Source: Microbacterium pygmaeum (GTDB taxonomy: Bacteria; Actinomycetota; Actinomycetes; Actinomycetales; Microbacteriaceae). Taken from it: a stretch of DNA of 64,000 nucleotides. The notes under the pieces are model-generated. The model was not told the DNA's origin. It saw only the letters and a program-made list of their open reading frames with translations, and made no database searches. Position 1 is the stretch's first letter; every line of letters begins with the position of its first letter. Positions 61,668 to 64,000 of the stretch are shown here, one piece after another. Both the position numbers and the translations under genes were made by a program. Where the stretch lies: NCBI RefSeq assembly GCF_900100885.1, contig NZ_LT629692.1:1426001-1490000 (forward strand), given 5' to 3'.

Positions 61668-62546
61668 GTGACGGAGTCACTCAGGACCGTGGCGGTCGTA
61701 GGCGGGGGCACGATGGGCTCGGGAATCGCCGCAGTCGCCGTTCGCGGGGGCCAGCGAACCGTTCTCTACGACCTCAGTGCCGACCAGGTCGAGCGCGGGC
61801 TCGATTTCGTTCGCGGCTTTCTCGCCAAGAGCGTCTCGCTGGGCAAGCTCGCCGCCGACGACGCCGAAGCGGCAGGCAATCGACTGACCGGAACGACCGA
61901 CCTGGCCGAGCTCGCCGGAGCCGACGTGGTGGTCGAGGCGATCTTCGAAGACCTGACGGCGAAGAAGGACCTCTTCGCACAACTGGATGACATCGTGTCG
62001 GAGCGGACGCTCCTCCACACCAACACGTCGACACTCTCCGTCACGGCGATCGCATCGGGTTCGCGGTATCCCGAACGCGTCGTCGGCACCCACTACTGCA
62101 ATCCCGCCCCGCTGATGAAGCTTGTGGAGCTCGTCCCCGGTCTGCACACGGCATCTTGGGCGCAGGAGGCCACGCTGAGCTACCTCACAGACGTCGGCAA
62201 GACCTCGGTCGTGGTCAAAGACCGCCCGGGGTTCATCCTCAACCGGTTCCTCATTCCGTGGGAGAACAGTTGCATCGACGCGCTTGAGAACGGGTTCGGC
62301 ACGCGAGAGTCGATCGACTCGGCCGTGACCGGGGCGCTCGGCCACCCGATGGGCCCGTTCCGGCTGCTCGACATCGTCGGACTCGATATTCACCACCAGG
62401 TCGCCACGCGACTGTATGAACAGTTGAAGGAGCCCCGGTTCGCACCCCCTCCCATGGTCGAGCGCATGATCGCGGCCGGTGATCTGGGGCGCAAGAGCGG
62501 CCGCGGCTTCTACTCGTACAACGACACGAAACTCTTCGGCGCGTGA
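61668..62546 (+). CDS. 3-Hydroxyacyl-CoA dehydrogenase (PaaH/Hbd-like), first
   Basis: A 292-residue NAD-dependent enzyme. VVGGGTMGSGIA is the Rossmann loop. The catalytic histidine lies in GTHYCNPAPLMKLVELV, where Cys replaces the usual Phe. The end GLDIHHQVATRLYEQ and RKSGRGFYSY are standard. GTG 61668 is chosen because AAGGAG is six bases upstream. Oxidises a 3-hydroxyacyl-CoA, probably in the beta-oxidation of the ring-opened dicarboxyl-CoA. Confidence 0.92.
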   Translation: MTESLRTVAVVGGGTMGSGIAAVAVRGGQRTVLYDLSADQVERGLDFVRGFLAKSVSLGKLAADDAEAAGNRLTGTTDLAELAGADVVVEAIFEDLTAKKDLFAQLDDIVSERTLLHTNTSTLSVTAIASGSRYPERVVGTHYCNPAPLMKLVELVPGLHTASWAQEATLSYLTDVGKTSVVVKDRPGFILNRFLIPWENSCIDALENGFGTRESIDSAVTGALGHPMGPFRLLDIVGLDIHHQVATRLYEQLKEPRFAPPPMVERMIAAGDLGRKSGRGFYSYNDTKLFGA

Positions 62547-62616
62547 TGGGCGAGCGGATGCCGATGAACCCCGGCCTTCTGGAATCTCAACCCACCCGTC
62601 TGGGAAAGGACACGAA

Positions 62617-63477
62617 ATGACGCTGTTCGGAAAAGTAGCGGTGCTGGGATTCGGCACGATGGGAGGCGGCATCGCCCAGGTGATCGCCCAGAGCGGGAGA
62701 ACAGTCGTCGTTCTCGAGACCGACCAGGCGCGCATCGACAACGGCATCGCCGCCGTCGACGCGTTCTTGAGCTCCGGCGTCACGCGCGGCAAGGTCACCG
62801 AGGCCGACAAGGAGGCCACTCTCGCGCGGATCACCGGCACGACCCTGCTGAGCGACCTGGCAGACGTCGATCTGGTGGTCGAGGCTGTCACCGAGCGCAA
62901 AGACATAAAGTCGGCGCTGCTGGTCGACGTCGCCGCGGTGGTGTCCGTGGATGCGGTCATCGCCACGAACACCTCCGCGCTGTCGGTGTCGGATCTCGCA
63001 TCTCGCCTGGTCGAACCCGGTCGTGTGGCCGGCCTGCACTTCTTCAACCCCGCTCCGCTGATGCGCGTCGTCGAGGTTGTGCGCGCTCTCCAGACCGCGG
63101 AGGATGTCATCGAGCGGCTCGCACAGTTCGTCGGCGAGATCACGAAAGACGCCGTGGTCGTGAAGGATCGGCCGGGGTTCCTCGTCAACAAGCTCTTCAT
63201 GCCCTACATCAACGACGTCGTCCAGGCGTACGACGACGAGCTCGCGAGCGCCGAAGACATCGACACCGCCATCAAGCTCGGTCTCGGATACAAGATGGGT
63301 CCACTCGAACTGCTCGATCTCATCGGGCTCGACGTGCACGAGCACGCCACTCGCAGCGCCTACGATGCGACCCTCGACCCGATCTACGCCCCGCCGCCCC
63401 TGCTGCAGACCATGGTGGCCGCGGGCATGCACGGCAACAAGAACGGCAGAGGATTCCGCGTGGGAGTGGACAAATGA
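62617..63477 (+). CDS. 3-Hydroxyacyl-CoA dehydrogenase (PaaH/Hbd-like), second
   Basis: A 286-residue enzyme of the same family, with the normal active site GLHFFNPAPLMRVVEVV, Rossmann loop VLGFGTMGGGIA and C-terminal LGYKMGPLELLDLIGLDVHEHA. AAAGGA precedes ATG 62617. It is diverged from the first copy, so the two may serve substrates of different length or hydroxyl position. It overlaps the BadI-like gene by four bases. Confidence 0.93.
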   Translation: MTLFGKVAVLGFGTMGGGIAQVIAQSGRTVVVLETDQARIDNGIAAVDAFLSSGVTRGKVTEADKEATLARITGTTLLSDLADVDLVVEAVTERKDIKSALLVDVAAVVSVDAVIATNTSALSVSDLASRLVEPGRVAGLHFFNPAPLMRVVEVVRALQTAEDVIERLAQFVGEITKDAVVVKDRPGFLVNKLFMPYINDVVQAYDDELASAEDIDTAIKLGLGYKMGPLELLDLIGLDVHEHATRSAYDATLDPIYAPPPLLQTMVAAGMHGNKNGRGFRVGVDK

Positions 63478-64000
63478 GCGATTACGAAGATCTCCTGGTC
63501 ACGCGTGAGGGCGCCGTGCTCACGATCGCGATCAATCGGACGGATGCCGGGAACAAGCTCCGCGCGAAAACTTGCTACGAAATCGTCGATGCGATCCGCG
63601 AGCTCAAGATGGACCCCACGCTGCGCGCGGCGATACTCACCGGCGTCGGCGAGAAGTTCTTCTGCATCGGCGGCGAGCACGATGAGACCGTCACGGTGGA
63701 TCCCTCCCAGGTCATCCCGATCGTCGATGTTTACCAGGCGATCGACACGGTGCCCAAGCCCGTCATCGCCGCCGTGAACGGCTTCGCCGTTGGCGGCGGA
63801 AACGTGCTAGCCAACGTCTGCGATCTGACGATCGCGGCCGACAGCGCCGTATTCCGCCAGGTCGGGCCGATGGTCGGCAGTTTCGACGCCGGCTACGGCA
63901 CGTGGTACCTCGAAGACTCGATCGGCCGGAAGCGGGCCAAGGAGCTGTGGTACTTGAACGACAAATACAGCGCGCAGGAGGCGCTGGAGATCGGACTCGT
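63474..64000 (+). CDS. BadI-like 2-ketocyclohexanecarboxyl-CoA hydrolase (3' end outside window)
   Basis: The first 175 residues of a crotonase-family protein. The catalytic hydratase glutamates are absent (GGGNVLANVC; QVGPMVGSFDAG). The segment NVLANVCDLTIAADSAVF, then SFDAGYGTWYLEDS, then RKRAKELWYLNDKYS follows BadI of Rhodopseudomonas closely, more closely than MenB. BadI opens the ring of 2-ketocyclohexanecarboxyl-CoA to pimelyl-CoA. The start ATG 63474 is coupled to the dehydrogenase stop. The match is from memory of the family sequence, so exact function remains likely but not certain. Confidence 0.85.
   Translation, partial: MSDYEDLLVTREGAVLTIAINRTDAGNKLRAKTCYEIVDAIRELKMDPTLRAAILTGVGEKFFCIGGEHDETVTVDPSQVIPIVDVYQAIDTVPKPVIAAVNGFAVGGGNVLANVCDLTIAADSAVFRQVGPMVGSFDAGYGTWYLEDSIGRKRAKELWYLNDKYSAQEALEIGL

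Noticed and set aside
61677..63200. Long open frame (507 codons) on the minus strand under the hydroxyacyl-CoA dehydrogenases
   Set aside because: Antisense to two genes with intact active-site motifs; no protein-like features.
1..64000. CRISPR arrays, prophage or defence systems
   Set aside because: No regularly spaced repeats, phage structural genes, nucleases or methylases were seen.

Overview
The window is dense, high-GC DNA from an actinobacterium, most likely a Microbacteriaceae-type soil or sediment organism. This rests on high GC at third positions, GTG starts, AAGGAG ribosome sites, many 1-4 base stop/start overlaps, lipoprotein-anchored ABC binding proteins and two luciferase-like oxidoreductases of types that often use F420. 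The genus is a guess. I saw no rRNA, tRNA, CRISPR, integrase or transposase. About 97 percent is coding and nearly all of it is catabolic.

Bases 1-8240 hold an alcohol/aldehyde oxidation pair (aldehyde dehydrogenase, GMC oxidoreductase), an AraC-type regulator and a complete branched-chain-amino-acid-type (HAAT) ABC importer. In that importer one permease is fused to one ATPase, and an 18-bp TTCG hairpin separates the binding protein from the membrane genes. Bases 8310-21107 are a carbohydrate module: a carbohydrate-type ABC importer without its own ATPase, two TolB-like propeller proteins, a DUF1080 protein, two Gfo/Idh/MocA dehydrogenases, a TIM-barrel isomerase, an aldo/keto reductase, a tautomerase-like protein, a ROK repressor and a LacI repressor cut to about half length. 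Bases 21108-22292 are poorly coding, with one small membrane protein, and look like the seam between two blocks.

From 22293 to the right edge lies a large catabolic island. Two very similar FadR-type GntR regulators (22293-23066 and 56649-57413) bracket most of it. It contains two MFS transporters, two luciferase-like oxidoreductases with a thioesterase-like protein, three MmgE/PrpD genes, a thiolase-like protein with a DUF35 partner, two CoA-transferases, two acyl-CoA dehydrogenases, an unequal MaoC pair, a HyuA/HyuB pair with a 76-residue zinc-ribbon protein, a hydantoin-racemase-like protein, three short-chain dehydrogenases, an aldehyde dehydrogenase, an NADP-type secondary alcohol dehydrogenase, two solitary HAAT binding proteins, one further HAAT importer, an enoyl-CoA hydratase, two 3-hydroxyacyl-CoA dehydrogenases and, at the right edge, a protein closely resembling BadI (2-ketocyclohexanecarboxyl-CoA hydrolase). 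Two genes in its middle are broken: a quinone-oxidoreductase remnant and an EthD-like gene with one in-frame stop.

My reading is that the island degrades an alicyclic or branched compound through CoA thioesters. One arm (31890-38392) has the parts of a desaturate, hydrate, retro-aldol cleave sequence like that known from steroid side chains. A second arm could oxidise a secondary alcohol to a ketone (51281) and carboxylate it with a HyuAB-type enzyme (42303-46563). A third (57579-64000) could activate the acid, oxidise it and open a ring by the BadI reaction. Short sites built on TGTCA/TGACA recur upstream of the transcription units and may be the operators of the twin GntR proteins. The pathway order and substrate are inference; the gene families are mostly clear from conserved motifs.
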